DNA from: Elusimicrobia bacterium RIFOXYA2_FULL_47_53
GTDB taxonomy: Bacteria > Elusimicrobiota > Endomicrobiia > Endomicrobiales > XYA2-FULL-47-53
DNA length: 34,284 bases
Assembly: GCA_001800315.1 (NCBI GenBank)
Contig: MGVE01000015.1
Coordinates: forward strand, 1 to 34,284
Direction of reading: 5' to 3'
The notes under the pieces were generated by a model, which was not told where the DNA came from, did no database searches, and saw nothing but the letters and a program-made list of their open reading frames with translations. The position numbers and the translations under genes were made by a program. The first letter of the stretch is position 1. Every line of letters begins with the position of its first letter. Positions 1 to 7,453 of the stretch are shown one piece after another.

Positions 1-382
<382 letters not shown>

Positions 383-492
383 ATATTTTATACATATATA
401 TAGTTGCCCATATACATGCTCAATCTATAGAGAATAGAAAAGCTCTATTACTTTATTAGAATTGTACTACGAATTACTTTGGCCTTTGATTA

Positions 493-507
493 GCCCCGTT
501 TAGGGGC
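493..507 (-). other. rRNA leader stem-loop
   Basis: GCCCC at 493-497 and GGGGC at 503-507 form a perfect 5-bp stem with a 5-nt loop in the transcribed leader of the 16S gene. It lies between boxA and the mature 5' end. It may be part of the processing or antitermination leader, but its role is inferred only from position. Confidence 0.4.
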
Positions 508-537
508 GTTTATCTGCGCGCGTATATTATAAAAGAC

Positions 538-551
538 ATTTCAAAGAACTT
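538..551 (-). promoter_or_regulatory. boxA-like antitermination site in rRNA leader
   Basis: The minus strand reads AAGTTCTTTGAAAT, close to the boxA element (TGYTCTTTRA) found in bacterial rRNA leaders. boxA recruits NusB/S10 for rRNA antitermination. It sits about 160 nt upstream of the 16S 5' end and downstream of all three promoters, as expected. Confidence 0.65.
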
Positions 552-621
552 CGCTACTAAATTTTTTAGACAACAATATCTATATGCACTTTTGCTCGCA
601 TTCAAAAGACAACGGAGCGCT

Positions 622-650
622 ATCTTAGCAAAGTGCTAAAATTTTGTCAA
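622..650 (-). promoter_or_regulatory. rRNA promoter, proximal of three
   Basis: On the minus strand, -35 TTGACA (650-645) and -10 TAAGAT (627-622) are separated by 17 bp. An AT-rich stretch lies just upstream of the -35, like an UP element. Transcription would start near 615, giving a leader of about 230 nt. The perfect -35 and the spacing support the call; the -10 is only 4/6. Confidence 0.65.
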
Positions 651-831
651 TAGGTGAATTAAAATGTTTTTACAGAACTTGTTTCAGGTAAAACTGAGGA
701 GGTACAAGGAGCTTTTACGCTTTTCAGCGGAATCCGCCGTGGCAGACTCGGTCTCAGGTAGGCTACTCCGTCGTTTGTGTGCGACAGAGGATGTTTGCCT
801 CCCTCCTTTCTTGTTTATTGTTGTTGCAGTA

Positions 832-860
832 ATTGTAACAAACCGCAAAACATTTGTCAA
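832..860 (-). promoter_or_regulatory. rRNA promoter, middle of three
   Basis: On the minus strand, -35 TTGACA (860-855) and -10 TACAAT (837-832) have a 17-bp spacer. The upstream flank contains AAAAAATATTTTCATC, resembling the flank of the distal promoter. It is oriented toward the 16S gene. Confidence 0.72.
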
Positions 861-968
861 TACCCTGATGAAAATATTTTTTGAGAAAACTAATCACGCT
901 CCCTGCCGCTGTGTAAACTGCAGGGCTGCGTGCTTCATCAGGAAAGCATAGTTGTTTGCTACGGGTAT

Positions 969-997
969 AATATAGCAAACGAAAATATTTTTGTCAA
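969..997 (-). promoter_or_regulatory. rRNA promoter, distal of three
   Basis: On the minus strand, -35 TTGACA (997-992) and -10 TATATT (974-969) have a 17-bp spacer, with an A/T-tract (GAAAAAATATTTTCAATT) upstream that resembles an UP element. With the two promoters downstream it forms a tandem array. The 382-1020 interval holds no convincing gene: it is leader plus promoters. Confidence 0.75.
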
Positions 998-1020
998 TAG
1001 CTAATTGAAAATATTTTTTC

Positions 1021-1072
1021 TAAAAATCCGCGCGGCATTTTACGACGGAAAAATAACCGCGCGAGATTTTTT
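1021..1072 (-). terminator. Probable terminator of the LPP20 gene
   Basis: CGCGCGG (1029-1035) pairs with CCGCGCG (1057-1063) around a 21-nt loop. On the minus strand the stem is followed by GATTTTTAG, and on the plus strand by AGATTTTTT, so it could act in both directions. It lies just after the stop codon of the LPP20-family gene and separates it from the rRNA promoters. The loop is long for an intrinsic terminator. Confidence 0.5.
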
Positions 1073-1090
1073 AGAAAAAGTTTTTAGAAA

Positions 1091-1630
1091 TTATTTCGCG
1101 TGTTTTTCTTCTTCCGCTGACAATTTATCAAAAGCGTTTTCGGCGTTTGCTTTTATGTAATCGCGCATCTGCTGGGATAATTCCTGAACCTTGTCGGCCA
1201 TTGTTTTTAAATCGTCCAGATCAAGAGCCGCGAGCGCGTACATCACCTTCCCATCATCATAGCGGTCAATAATCTTAACACCCGACATGGTGTTTGAAGT
1301 AAATGTTTTGGCTGTGTTTTCCACATACTGCTCGCCGCTTGATTTCTCGGATTCCATGGCGCTTGCCGAGCTCATATAATCGCGCATAAGGGATGTTGAA
1401 ACCGTTGAGAGCTGGCGCGATACTTCGGCTATCGCCCTGTTGTCCGCCGTGGTTCTCCTGAGAGCCTCTGACTTAATATTTTCAACCAGGCCGACTCCGT
1501 AAAGAGTCTTTTTCTCGCCTTTAAACGCTCCGCTTCCCTTAAGAACCCAGTCCGGCTTTTTCGGGCCGCTCGCGCAACCGACAAGCATAACTATGCCAAG
1601 CAATACCGACAACAATGACAATTTCTTCAT
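1091..1630 (-). CDS. LPP20-family lipoprotein
   Basis: About 179 aa. The start at 1630 is chosen because it has a GGGAGG Shine-Dalgarno sequence and opens with a lipoprotein signal (MKKLSLLSVLLGIVMLVGC), predicting lipidation at the Cys of LVGC. The longer frame to 1738 lacks a signal peptide at its front. The mature part contains KPDWV followed by a GVG segment (LYGVGLVENIKS) and a long helical region, the pattern of the LPP20 family (LPP20, FlgP and relatives). The last 40 residues are highly charged. It is the last gene of an envelope cluster with a second LPP20 protein, a TPR lipoprotein and LpoB. Precise function is unknown; outer-membrane attachment is inferred. Confidence 0.8.
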   Translation of the reverse strand: MKKLSLLSVLLGIVMLVGCASGPKKPDWVLKGSGAFKGEKKTLYGVGLVENIKSEALRRTTADNRAIAEVSRQLSTVSTSLMRDYMSSASAMESEKSSGEQYVENTAKTFTSNTMSGVKIIDRYDDGKVMYALAALDLDDLKTMADKVQELSQQMRDYIKANAENAFDKLSAEEEKHAK

Positions 1631-1845
1631 ACAACCTCCCGCCTTTTCGGCAGGCCGCCAGTTTTCTGCCCGGAGGCAGGTGACGGCCATTTTGATATTC
1701 CCCCGCAACCTGTAACCAGGGTCTGCCCTCACGGGCATATTTTCTTAGAAAAATGAATTAAATCAGCAGAGCAGGCTCTGCGGCGCCTGACAAAACAATT
1801 CGCAAGCTTTGAATTTAACGCTTGGCTCGCGCATACAAGCAACGA

Positions 1846-2856
1846 TTACTCGCCAAGAATATATTCTCGGATCTTTTCTTCGGCGCAGGAGGCGGCTCCC
1901 TGAAGCGCGGCTTGAAGAGCCTTAGCGCGCGCGCCGTCATCATTGAGCTGGGAAGCCTGGCCTTCTTTGGTGCCGGAGGCCAGGATTACATTATTGTTTG
2001 CGTTATCAACCAATTCAACAGTTGCCCTCCAGGAATAAAATTTCCACTGGGGATTGTTCCGCTCAATCGGAGAAAGAGCGGTTTTGCACCTTGCTATAAT
2101 ATAGGTTGCGGAACCGGTTTTTTCGGGCATTAACGAAACAGCGCTGAAACCAAGCTTGGATATTCTGGAACTGACCGACTCGTTTAAGGTTGTGTCGCCA
2201 TACGGCTCAACAATGAATATGATTGATTTTTTAGCCGATTGTAGCCTGTTTTCTATTTCGGTTTTCTGGGAAGAATAAAGCGAGGGCGCGACCGCGGGGT
2301 CAACTATTTTCTTCTTTTCCGCTATGCGCTCTATTTCGGCAAGCGCGTTAAGCGCTTTTGAAGAAGCTTTTGCTATCTCAACGGGATTTGACGAAGCGGA
2401 CGATATATCGGTCTGCGATTTTACTATTTCTTCCTGATCCAATATTTTCTGCGAAAGAGAATTTCTAAGCTTTACCTTATCAAGCACCGCGAGCGCGTAG
2501 TTAGTTTTCTTTTTATCATCTATATATGTATCGGCTATCTCAACGCCTTCTAAAACCTCGTCGGTTGAAACGCTTGTCCTGGTCTGTGTGGCAAAACTGC
2601 TCTCAACTCCTTTTTTGGAGCTCGCCTCGCTCGCGGTGTCCTGCGAAGCCTGGGCGACGCGGGCCTTAAATACCTTTGCTATCTCGGCTCGCGCGGCGGA
2701 ACGGGCGGAATCAATAGAATCTCCTATACCCACGCCAATTAAAAATTTTTCCGCGGGGTATTGCCTGCTTTTGCCCGATACCCAGTCGGGCTTATTCACG
2801 GCGTAGGCCGTGGAGCACAAAACAACCAATAATGCCGAGAGAAGTATTTTGTTCAT
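1846..2856 (-). CDS. Secreted LPP20-family protein with extra C-terminal domain
   Basis: 336 aa with a type I signal peptide (MNKILLSALLVVLCSTAYA). The segment KPDWVSGKSRQYPAEKFLIGVGIGDS and the following Ala/Glu-rich helix match the N-terminal LPP20 domain of the neighbouring lipoprotein, so the two are probably paralogues. Residues about 200-336 form a second domain (FIVEPYGDTTLNESVSSRIS, then alternating strands) that recalls CsgG/FlgT-like periplasmic folds, but I cannot name it firmly. The AGGGGG Shine-Dalgarno lies right upstream. The gene starts 19 nt after the TPR lipoprotein gene, so the two are co-transcribed. The 1631-1845 gap holds only a short GCAGAGC/GCTCTGC hairpin (1766-1781). 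Confidence 0.75.
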   Translation of the reverse strand: MNKILLSALLVVLCSTAYAVNKPDWVSGKSRQYPAEKFLIGVGIGDSIDSARSAARAEIAKVFKARVAQASQDTASEASSKKGVESSFATQTRTSVSTDEVLEGVEIADTYIDDKKKTNYALAVLDKVKLRNSLSQKILDQEEIVKSQTDISSASSNPVEIAKASSKALNALAEIERIAEKKKIVDPAVAPSLYSSQKTEIENRLQSAKKSIIFIVEPYGDTTLNESVSSRISKLGFSAVSLMPEKTGSATYIIARCKTALSPIERNNPQWKFYSWRATVELVDNANNNVILASGTKEGQASQLNDDGARAKALQAALQGAASCAEEKIREYILGE

Positions 2857-2875
2857 TTTACCCCCTGAGAAAGCG

Positions 2876-4291
2876 TTACTGCGCGCTGCGCACAGCTACA
2901 AATGTTTTTTTGCCGGGCCTTATTACAATATTATCAAGCGTCTGCTCGCTGAGCGAGCTGCCGTTTCTGTCTTTAAAAACCACTTTGACGCTCTGTGTTC
3001 CCTTAGGCAGAGCGAGGCGAGCCATGACTATTTTGTCCGGCAGTGAGCGCCAGGAACGCTTATCAGCTTTCTCCGTAGCGGTAGCGGCCACAGTAAGAGC
3101 CTTTTTTGCCAGCCAGCCGGCGAGCTGGCCGTTTCCTTCCTCAACCTTCTGTGAAACTTTCTGTGCCAGCAGGAATTTTATCGTGGCCCTGACAATAGTT
3201 TTAATTCTTATGCGGTTAATCCTGTCTTCAAGATTGACCTTTGCTATAGAACCGATGTCGTCTGCGACCTTGCCCCTCGCGGCGAGGGTGCCGTCCGCGG
3301 ATTTAACTTCAATGCTGGCAACTGAATACGGGACATCCACATATTTCGGAAATGCCATTCTTATCTGGTCGGACGCTAAAACCGAGCGGGCTATGGCGCG
3401 CGCGTCTTCTTTTTTCTGCTCTTCTTCGCCCTGCACATCGGCGCTTTCCACATAGGCCCAGGCCCTGCCGAATGCTATTTCAAAAAAATTATCAATTTTT
3501 TCCGGGGAGTAACCGTTGTAATCAAGCACGACAAGCTCGCCGTAACCCTGCGGGATATTTCTGTTGGCGGGCGTAAAGTCAGCCTTTATTTTTGCCAGGT
3601 CGTCGTTAAAACCGAGCTGCTGGCCAAGCCTTAAGCAGTCGTCAACGAGTTCCTGCGGAGCGGCGCAGTTGAAATATTTGTAACCGTCGCGGTAAGCTTC
3701 AAGCGCGTTATAATATGATATGTAGGCGTCATTAAGCTGGCCCTGGTTTTCGTAGAGCATGCCCATGAGGTATCTGGCAAAAGCGTCTTCTTTGTAGACG
3801 CTCTTTTGGCCATAGTTTGTCTGGAGAGTTTTAAGCAGATGGTCCACCTGCCGGGCTTCAACGAGCGCGTCGTTCTCTTTGCCGAGGAAAATGTAGTTAA
3901 GAGACGCGAATATATTAATAAGCGCCCTTTCAAAATCTTCGCCGTAATAGGGGCGCACATTGTCGCTTATTAGAAAAGTTCCCGCTTCCTTAGTGACGCT
4001 CTTGGTAAAATGTTCCTCCGCCAGTTTTTTCGCTTTTTCAAAATACTTAAGGCTTTCCTCGTACTGGCCGCTTAGGTGCAGAAGGAAACCTTTATCAAGG
4101 TAAAACAGGAGAGCGTTTTTCTCGCCGTATTCCTTTTGCTTTGAGGATTCGGCGAAAGCCGCGGCCTCGGCATACCTTTTTTCGGAAACCAGGGAATTAA
4201 GGCTGTTGTAGTAAGCTGTCTGGGTGGCGCAGGAGGCAAGCAAAACGGAAGTTAAAACGAAGAATACGGATTTTTTAATCGCTGAACGCAT
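2876..4291 (-). CDS. TPR-type lipoprotein, COG3014-like
   Basis: 471 aa. The N-terminus is a lipoprotein signal ending in LLASC (Cys about residue 21). Residues about 30-220 are helical repeats of TPR character (AEAAAFAESSKQKEYGEKNALLFYL; YLMGMLYENQGQLNDAYISYYNALEAY). The C-terminal half (about 240-471) has a strand-rich region starting GYGELVVLDYNG and ends with RPGKKTFVAVRS. This layout matches the uncharacterised COG3014 family, which I recall being found beside LpoB- and LPP20-type genes. It sits between lpoB and the secreted LPP20 protein. Function is unknown; a role in an outer-membrane or cell-wall assembly complex is inferred from context. Confidence 0.7.
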   Translation of the reverse strand: MRSAIKKSVFFVLTSVLLASCATQTAYYNSLNSLVSEKRYAEAAAFAESSKQKEYGEKNALLFYLDKGFLLHLSGQYEESLKYFEKAKKLAEEHFTKSVTKEAGTFLISDNVRPYYGEDFERALINIFASLNYIFLGKENDALVEARQVDHLLKTLQTNYGQKSVYKEDAFARYLMGMLYENQGQLNDAYISYYNALEAYRDGYKYFNCAAPQELVDDCLRLGQQLGFNDDLAKIKADFTPANRNIPQGYGELVVLDYNGYSPEKIDNFFEIAFGRAWAYVESADVQGEEEQKKEDARAIARSVLASDQIRMAFPKYVDVPYSVASIEVKSADGTLAARGKVADDIGSIAKVNLEDRINRIRIKTIVRATIKFLLAQKVSQKVEEGNGQLAGWLAKKALTVAATATEKADKRSWRSLPDKIVMARLALPKGTQSVKVVFKDRNGSSLSEQTLDNIVIRPGKKTFVAVRSAQ

Positions 4292-4324
4292 GGTTTACCC
4301 CGCAATATATTTAACCGCTGACCT

Positions 4325-4379
4325 CAGGCCGCGTCCATTGCGGAACCGATATTTCAGTTCCGCAATGAAAGGGCCTGAT
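4325..4379. other. Long two-part stem-loop between lpoB and the COG3014-like gene
   Basis: An 11-bp perfect inner stem, CATTGCGGAAC (4337-4347) with GTTCCGCAATG (4358-4368), is enclosed by a 7-bp outer stem TCAGGCC (4325-4331) with GGCCTGA (4373-4379). No T-tract follows on the minus strand, so it is not a classic terminator. It may attenuate or stabilise the transcript running from lpoB into the lipoprotein gene. A smaller CCCGA/TCGGG hairpin lies at about 4419-4436. No gene is seen in 4292-4516. Confidence 0.55.
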
Positions 4380-4516
4380 ATTTAGTAATTTTACAACTGT
4401 CCAAATTAGACGCCATGCCCGAGTGCCGCTGTCGGGTATGACAACATAGGTTTGCGATTTCAAATCTCAATTTGTGGTTTTTGCCGCGACACACCGCCCA
4501 ATTTGAGACATATAAT

Positions 4517-5131
4517 TCAGAATTTAACTTTTTTACGCTCTACGATCTTCTTGATTTTTTTCTGGCCTATCCAGACCTTCTCGTTATTGGACATATCCAG
4601 AAGCTCAAGCTCAACCTGATAATATTTAAGAGCGGTTTTGCCGGCTTCGTCCATTATGGAATTGATCTGGCCCTTTAGCATAAAGTCCGCGCCAATCTCC
4701 TGCCCAGCGGCTTTAGCTGACTCCATGGTGGCGTTCTGCGCCTGATCCATTCTCTCGTCGCGGATCTCCTGCCTCTGTTCTTTTGAAGCGACGAATTTTA
4801 ACCGGCCTGAGTTTGTAAGCTCTCGCTCAAGGTCTTTGACGAAAGTTTCAGTGCTTATATGCTCATGGCTCTTGTTTAATATGGTACCAACAATAACTCT
4901 GGGCTTCTGCCCTTTGGCGGAAACAAAATCAGGAAGCCACGGACGGGAAAGCGAATCCCCTATCATTTCCTTTGAGACCTGCTGTGAATCGGTATCGTTC
5001 CAGTCACCGCTGAGATCTACTACATCATCCGAAGCAACCCTTGAAACCTTTGGCGTGCTCGCGCACGAAGACAAACCAAGCACCAGAGACAACCCTACGA
5101 GTGCGGCAAAAAGACCACGAAGCGAAAACAT
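4517..5131 (-). CDS. lpoB: LpoB-like penicillin-binding protein activator lipoprotein
   Basis: 204 aa with a lipobox LSSC near residue 23. The mature part carries VDLSGDWNDTDSQQVSKEM, RVIVGTILNKSHEHIST and IGADFMLKGQINSI, the characteristic blocks of the LpoB family. In E. coli, LpoB is an outer-membrane lipoprotein that reaches through the periplasm to stimulate PBP1b. The GGAGG Shine-Dalgarno precedes the ATG. A dispersed repeat lies immediately upstream, within or next to its 5' UTR. It is probably the first gene of the lipoprotein cluster. Family assignment is good; the PBP partner is not visible here. Confidence 0.85.
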   Translation of the reverse strand: MFSLRGLFAALVGLSLVLGLSSCASTPKVSRVASDDVVDLSGDWNDTDSQQVSKEMIGDSLSRPWLPDFVSAKGQKPRVIVGTILNKSHEHISTETFVKDLERELTNSGRLKFVASKEQRQEIRDERMDQAQNATMESAKAAGQEIGADFMLKGQINSIMDEAGKTALKYYQVELELLDMSNNEKVWIGQKKIKKIVERKKVKF

Positions 5132-5154
5132 TGAAACCTCCTTTTGTAATTTAA

Positions 5155-5312
5155 GTCAATTGAAAAACCCTTAATAAGACCCTGTCATTGCGATCTCCCG
5201 AAGGGAGAGAAGCAATCTCGCTTTTCTGTCGGGAACTACGAGATTGCCGCGTCGTTGCACTCCTCGCAAAGACGGCCTGAAACACTTTTTCAATTGACTC
5301 AATTTAAGTCAA
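5155..5312. repeat. Dispersed repeat, copy 1 (MITE-like)
   Basis: The element is bounded by inverted ends GTCAATTGAAAAA (5155-5167) and TTTTTCAATTGAC (5286-5298). It contains the module GTCATTGCGATCTCCC / GGGAGAGAAGCAATCTCG (5184-5220), an internal hairpin and GAGGAGTGCAACGACG on the complement. The 12-bp sequence AATTTAAGTCAA occurs at both outer edges (5148-5159 and 5301-5312), like a target duplication. A copy of about 90% identity lies at 6234-6355 in the same orientation, and partial copies lie at 18388-18700. Confidence 0.8.
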
Positions 5313-5428
5313 ATACTTTTCAAAATCGCGGGGCTTTTTTAACCCTGTGCCCCGGCCGGCTATTCATTTAAGTATTATTAAGTTCCCCTGAAAGGGGAAA
5401 CGGCAGCTGCCATATTATTCAATGAGCC

Positions 5429-5635
5429 TTATATCAGGTTTTTGCCTGTTGTTGATTTTCCCCTGCCATACTTGAACGGGCCGAATACCTTTTGAATGCC
5501 GCGCAGAAACTTTATGTACTCGTCCGGCGAATGCAAACTATTAACACCTGCGCGCCTTGCTTTCGCAAACATTTCTTTTCGGGCAGGATTATGCGCGTCA
5601 AACAGCATTTCTTTTTTTTCTTCATTGCTTAACAT
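5429..5635 (-). CDS. Small protein paired with nucleotidyltransferase
   Basis: 68 aa, starting at the ATG at 5635, which overlaps the stop of the upstream nucleotidyltransferase as TGATG, so translation is probably coupled. The sequence (LSNEEKKEMLFDA, NPARKEMFAKAR, SPDEYIKFLRGIQKVFGPF) resembles small helical proteins that I recall being encoded beside AbiEii-type nucleotidyltransferases. Either a toxin-antitoxin partner or a substrate adaptor is possible; function is not established. Between this gene and lpoB lie the repeat and a CCCCTGAAAGGGG palindrome (about 5385-5400). Confidence 0.65.
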   Translation of the reverse strand: MLSNEEKKEMLFDAHNPARKEMFAKARRAGVNSLHSPDEYIKFLRGIQKVFGPFKYGRGKSTTGKNLI

Positions 5636-6177
5636 CAATCTACCGCCTTCAAAATCCTGTCAAACTCTGCGGATTTTTCAAACAAATCAAAATACTCTTT
5701 TACCAAACCAAAATTCAGGGATTTTCTGTTTATTTTAATAAGTGTTTCTATGTCTAACATATCTTTTGCGCGCCGGCCGGGGTCATTAACACTTGACTGC
5801 AGCTTGAGCCCTATTATATCCTCGGGAATAACTATTTTAGCCTTAAAACTTCCGCCAAGAACATCTTTATCAACGGCCCTCATAAGCATTGCCATTGAAT
5901 ACTTTCTATGCGCATGCAGAAAATCAACCTTCCCAAGCTCTTCCATTTTACCCAGATAGTTTGAGATTTCTTCGTCCTCGCTTAATAATTCATACCCGTA
6001 GTCAAGCATAATCTTTTTGACCTTTTGCATGTCTTCTTTTTTCACAAGAAAATCAATATCGGTTGTCGCTCTGGTATAACCGGCTGAATGAACCGCAAAC
6101 CCTCCGATTAGCGCAAAGGTTACATTTTCCTGGTTAAATTTAGTTAGAATTAATCTAAAAACCGATTCAAAATCCAC
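5635..6177 (-). CDS. AbiEii/MNT-like nucleotidyltransferase
   Basis: 180 aa. The N-terminal block FALIGGFAVHSAGYTRATTDIDFLV (residues about 21-45) is the nucleotidyltransferase GG...R.T.DID signature of the AbiEii / MNT superfamily, with the paired Asp residues of DID as metal ligands. Further on, DIIGLKLQSSVNDPGRRAKDMLDIETLI matches the conserved helix with R-x-K-D of these proteins. Members act as toxins of type IV-like abortive infection systems or as paired MNT/HEPN proteins. Here the partner is the 68-aa protein translated by overlap. The module lies between two direct repeats (5184 and 6234), which suggests horizontal movement or loss by recombination. Confidence 0.75.
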   Translation of the reverse strand: MDFESVFRLILTKFNQENVTFALIGGFAVHSAGYTRATTDIDFLVKKEDMQKVKKIMLDYGYELLSEDEEISNYLGKMEELGKVDFLHAHRKYSMAMLMRAVDKDVLGGSFKAKIVIPEDIIGLKLQSSVNDPGRRAKDMLDIETLIKINRKSLNFGLVKEYFDLFEKSAEFDRILKAVD

Positions 6178-6201
6178 TTATAAAGCCTCATGAATGTAAC
6201 C

Positions 6202-6388
6202 TGAGTCTGTTGAATAACCCTCAAAAATGTCCTGTCATTGCGATCTCCCGAAGGGAGAGAAGCAATCTCGCCTTTCCGTCGGTAACGACGAGATTGCTTC
6301 GTCGTTACACTCCTCGCAAAGACGGCCTGAAACAGGCTTTTTCAATTGACTCAAATTGAGTCTGTTGAAAAACCCTTAAAAATACCTC
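6202..6388. repeat. Dispersed repeat, copy 2, with flanking direct repeats
   Basis: The core at 6234-6355 matches copy 1 (GTCATTGCGATCTCCC ... CTCCTCGCAAAGACGGCC ... TTTTTCAATTGACTCAA) at about 90%. It is flanked by a near-identical direct repeat of roughly 30 bp starting GAGTCTGTTGAA (left from 6203, right from 6359). It lies just upstream of the first nucleotidyltransferase module and in the same orientation as copy 1. Confidence 0.8.
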
Positions 6389-6718
6389 TTTCATTTTCAG
6401 CCTGAAAGGGGAAACGGCAACATCATAATATTTTGTTTTGAATGGTAGATCTCGGAAGTGGACTTTCTGATGGAAAAAATCGCCCCCCGATTTTCTTTTG
6501 CCGTGCTTCATTTATAAGCGCGCTGTGTGAAGCGGCTATTAAATCTACCACATTCTTGCATTTTTTGTCAATAGCGCAAAACAATTGTGCAAGGCTTCAA
6601 AGAACTTTAAGCGCTGTCTATGCAATTATATAATTTTTCTCCACCGCTTGAACGCCCCAATGTCTTCAGGTGATAAATCAAACCATTCCCCTTCGCCGGG
6701 CCGGAGCGGCTGCGTGAT
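6389..6718. other. Intergenic stretch without a convincing gene
   Basis: It contains CCTGAAAGGGGAAACGGCA (about 6400-6418), also found at about 5388-5406. It also has a possible weak minus-strand promoter, TTGACA at 6571-6566 with TAGATT at 6547-6542 (18-bp spacer), pointing toward the first nucleotidyltransferase module. ORFs here have no recognisable content. Confidence 0.4.
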
Positions 6719-6910
6719 TTATCTTTTATCAAACGAGATAACTTTTTTTACGATGTTATCTGCGGCAAGACCCTTTAACCTGAATATTTTTCTTCTTATT
6801 TCATTAACTGCCGCGACTTTTTCTTTTCCCGGCCTTGATAAGTCCTCATTAAACATATCTTTATCGGCCGCTTCGTAGGAATTATAATATCTAATTTGCG
6901 CCTTTCTCAT
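6719..6910 (-). CDS. Small protein paired with second nucleotidyltransferase
   Basis: 63 aa. It starts 3 nt after the upstream nucleotidyltransferase stop, with a GAGGTG Shine-Dalgarno lying within that gene's end. The N-terminus (MRKAQIRYYNSYEAADKDMF) resembles small proteins of the type K..iryynSfEeAd that I recall being encoded next to DUF-type nucleotidyltransferases. It is not similar in sequence to the partner of the first module, although the arrangement (enzyme first, small protein second) is the same. Function is unknown; it may be an antitoxin or adaptor. Confidence 0.6.
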   Translation of the reverse strand: MRKAQIRYYNSYEAADKDMFNEDLSRPGKEKVAAVNEIRRKIFRLKGLAADNIVKKVISFDKR

Positions 6911-6913
6911 TTG

Positions 6914-7429
6914 TCACCTCATTTTTCTGGTCTTAAAAGCTTTTAATACCTCAAAATCTGTTTCGTCCTGGCCTTTTCGCAGTTTTCTGTGAGGCAGATT
7001 TTTGACAATTCCCTTATTCTTAATCAACTCATCCACGCCGATGTAATAAGCGGCTATTTCGCCGTATTTATCTTTTACACGGTGATTCATTATTTCGGTT
7101 TCAGTAAGACCCGTTAACCCATTTGATAATTCTATCTGATTTGGCTTAAGGCCCAGGCGAATTATTACAGTTTTATCCGTATCAAAAAATCCCTCTTCCA
7201 TATCCAAACCGGCAAACTCTTTTATTGCCGCGGCGACTCGTTTTGAATTATCTTTTGTGTGGGCTATATAAAAATCAATGTCTTCGGTTGCTCTCGGCCT
7301 GGAATAAAAAGAAACGGCATATGCGCCTGTTATGCAGTAATCAACCCTGTGTTTGTTTAGAAGTTCTATAAAATCTTTAAAATCGTCTTTAAATAACGAA
7401 TCAATCATTTTTTTCATGTTTATACTCAT
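6914..7429 (-). CDS. Nucleotidyltransferase, AbiEii/DUF6036-like
   Basis: 171 aa. The block DYCITGAYAVSFYSRPRATEDIDFYI (residues about 30-55) gives the nucleotidyltransferase signature G-A-Y...R.T.DID. YGEIAAYYIGVDELIKNKG and RKGQDETDFEVLKA match the C-terminal helix with the conserved D-x-x-D-F of the family. No clear Shine-Dalgarno precedes the ATG at 7429 or the alternative at 7417. The gene starts 24 nt after the tyrS stop, so it may ride on the tyrS transcript. The role is either a toxin-like enzyme paired with the downstream 63-aa protein or a housekeeping nucleotidyltransferase; the sequence does not decide. Confidence 0.72.
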   Translation of the reverse strand: MSINMKKMIDSLFKDDFKDFIELLNKHRVDYCITGAYAVSFYSRPRATEDIDFYIAHTKDNSKRVAAAIKEFAGLDMEEGFFDTDKTVIIRLGLKPNQIELSNGLTGLTETEIMNHRVKDKYGEIAAYYIGVDELIKNKGIVKNLPHRKLRKGQDETDFEVLKAFKTRKMR

Positions 7430-7453
7430 TAGCAGTATTCATTTTCTTGAATG

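Noticed and set aside
664-978. Small ORFs on both strands upstream of the 16S gene
   Set aside because: They run through the tandem rRNA promoters and have no recognisable domain; the one starting at 664 has no Shine-Dalgarno that I trust.
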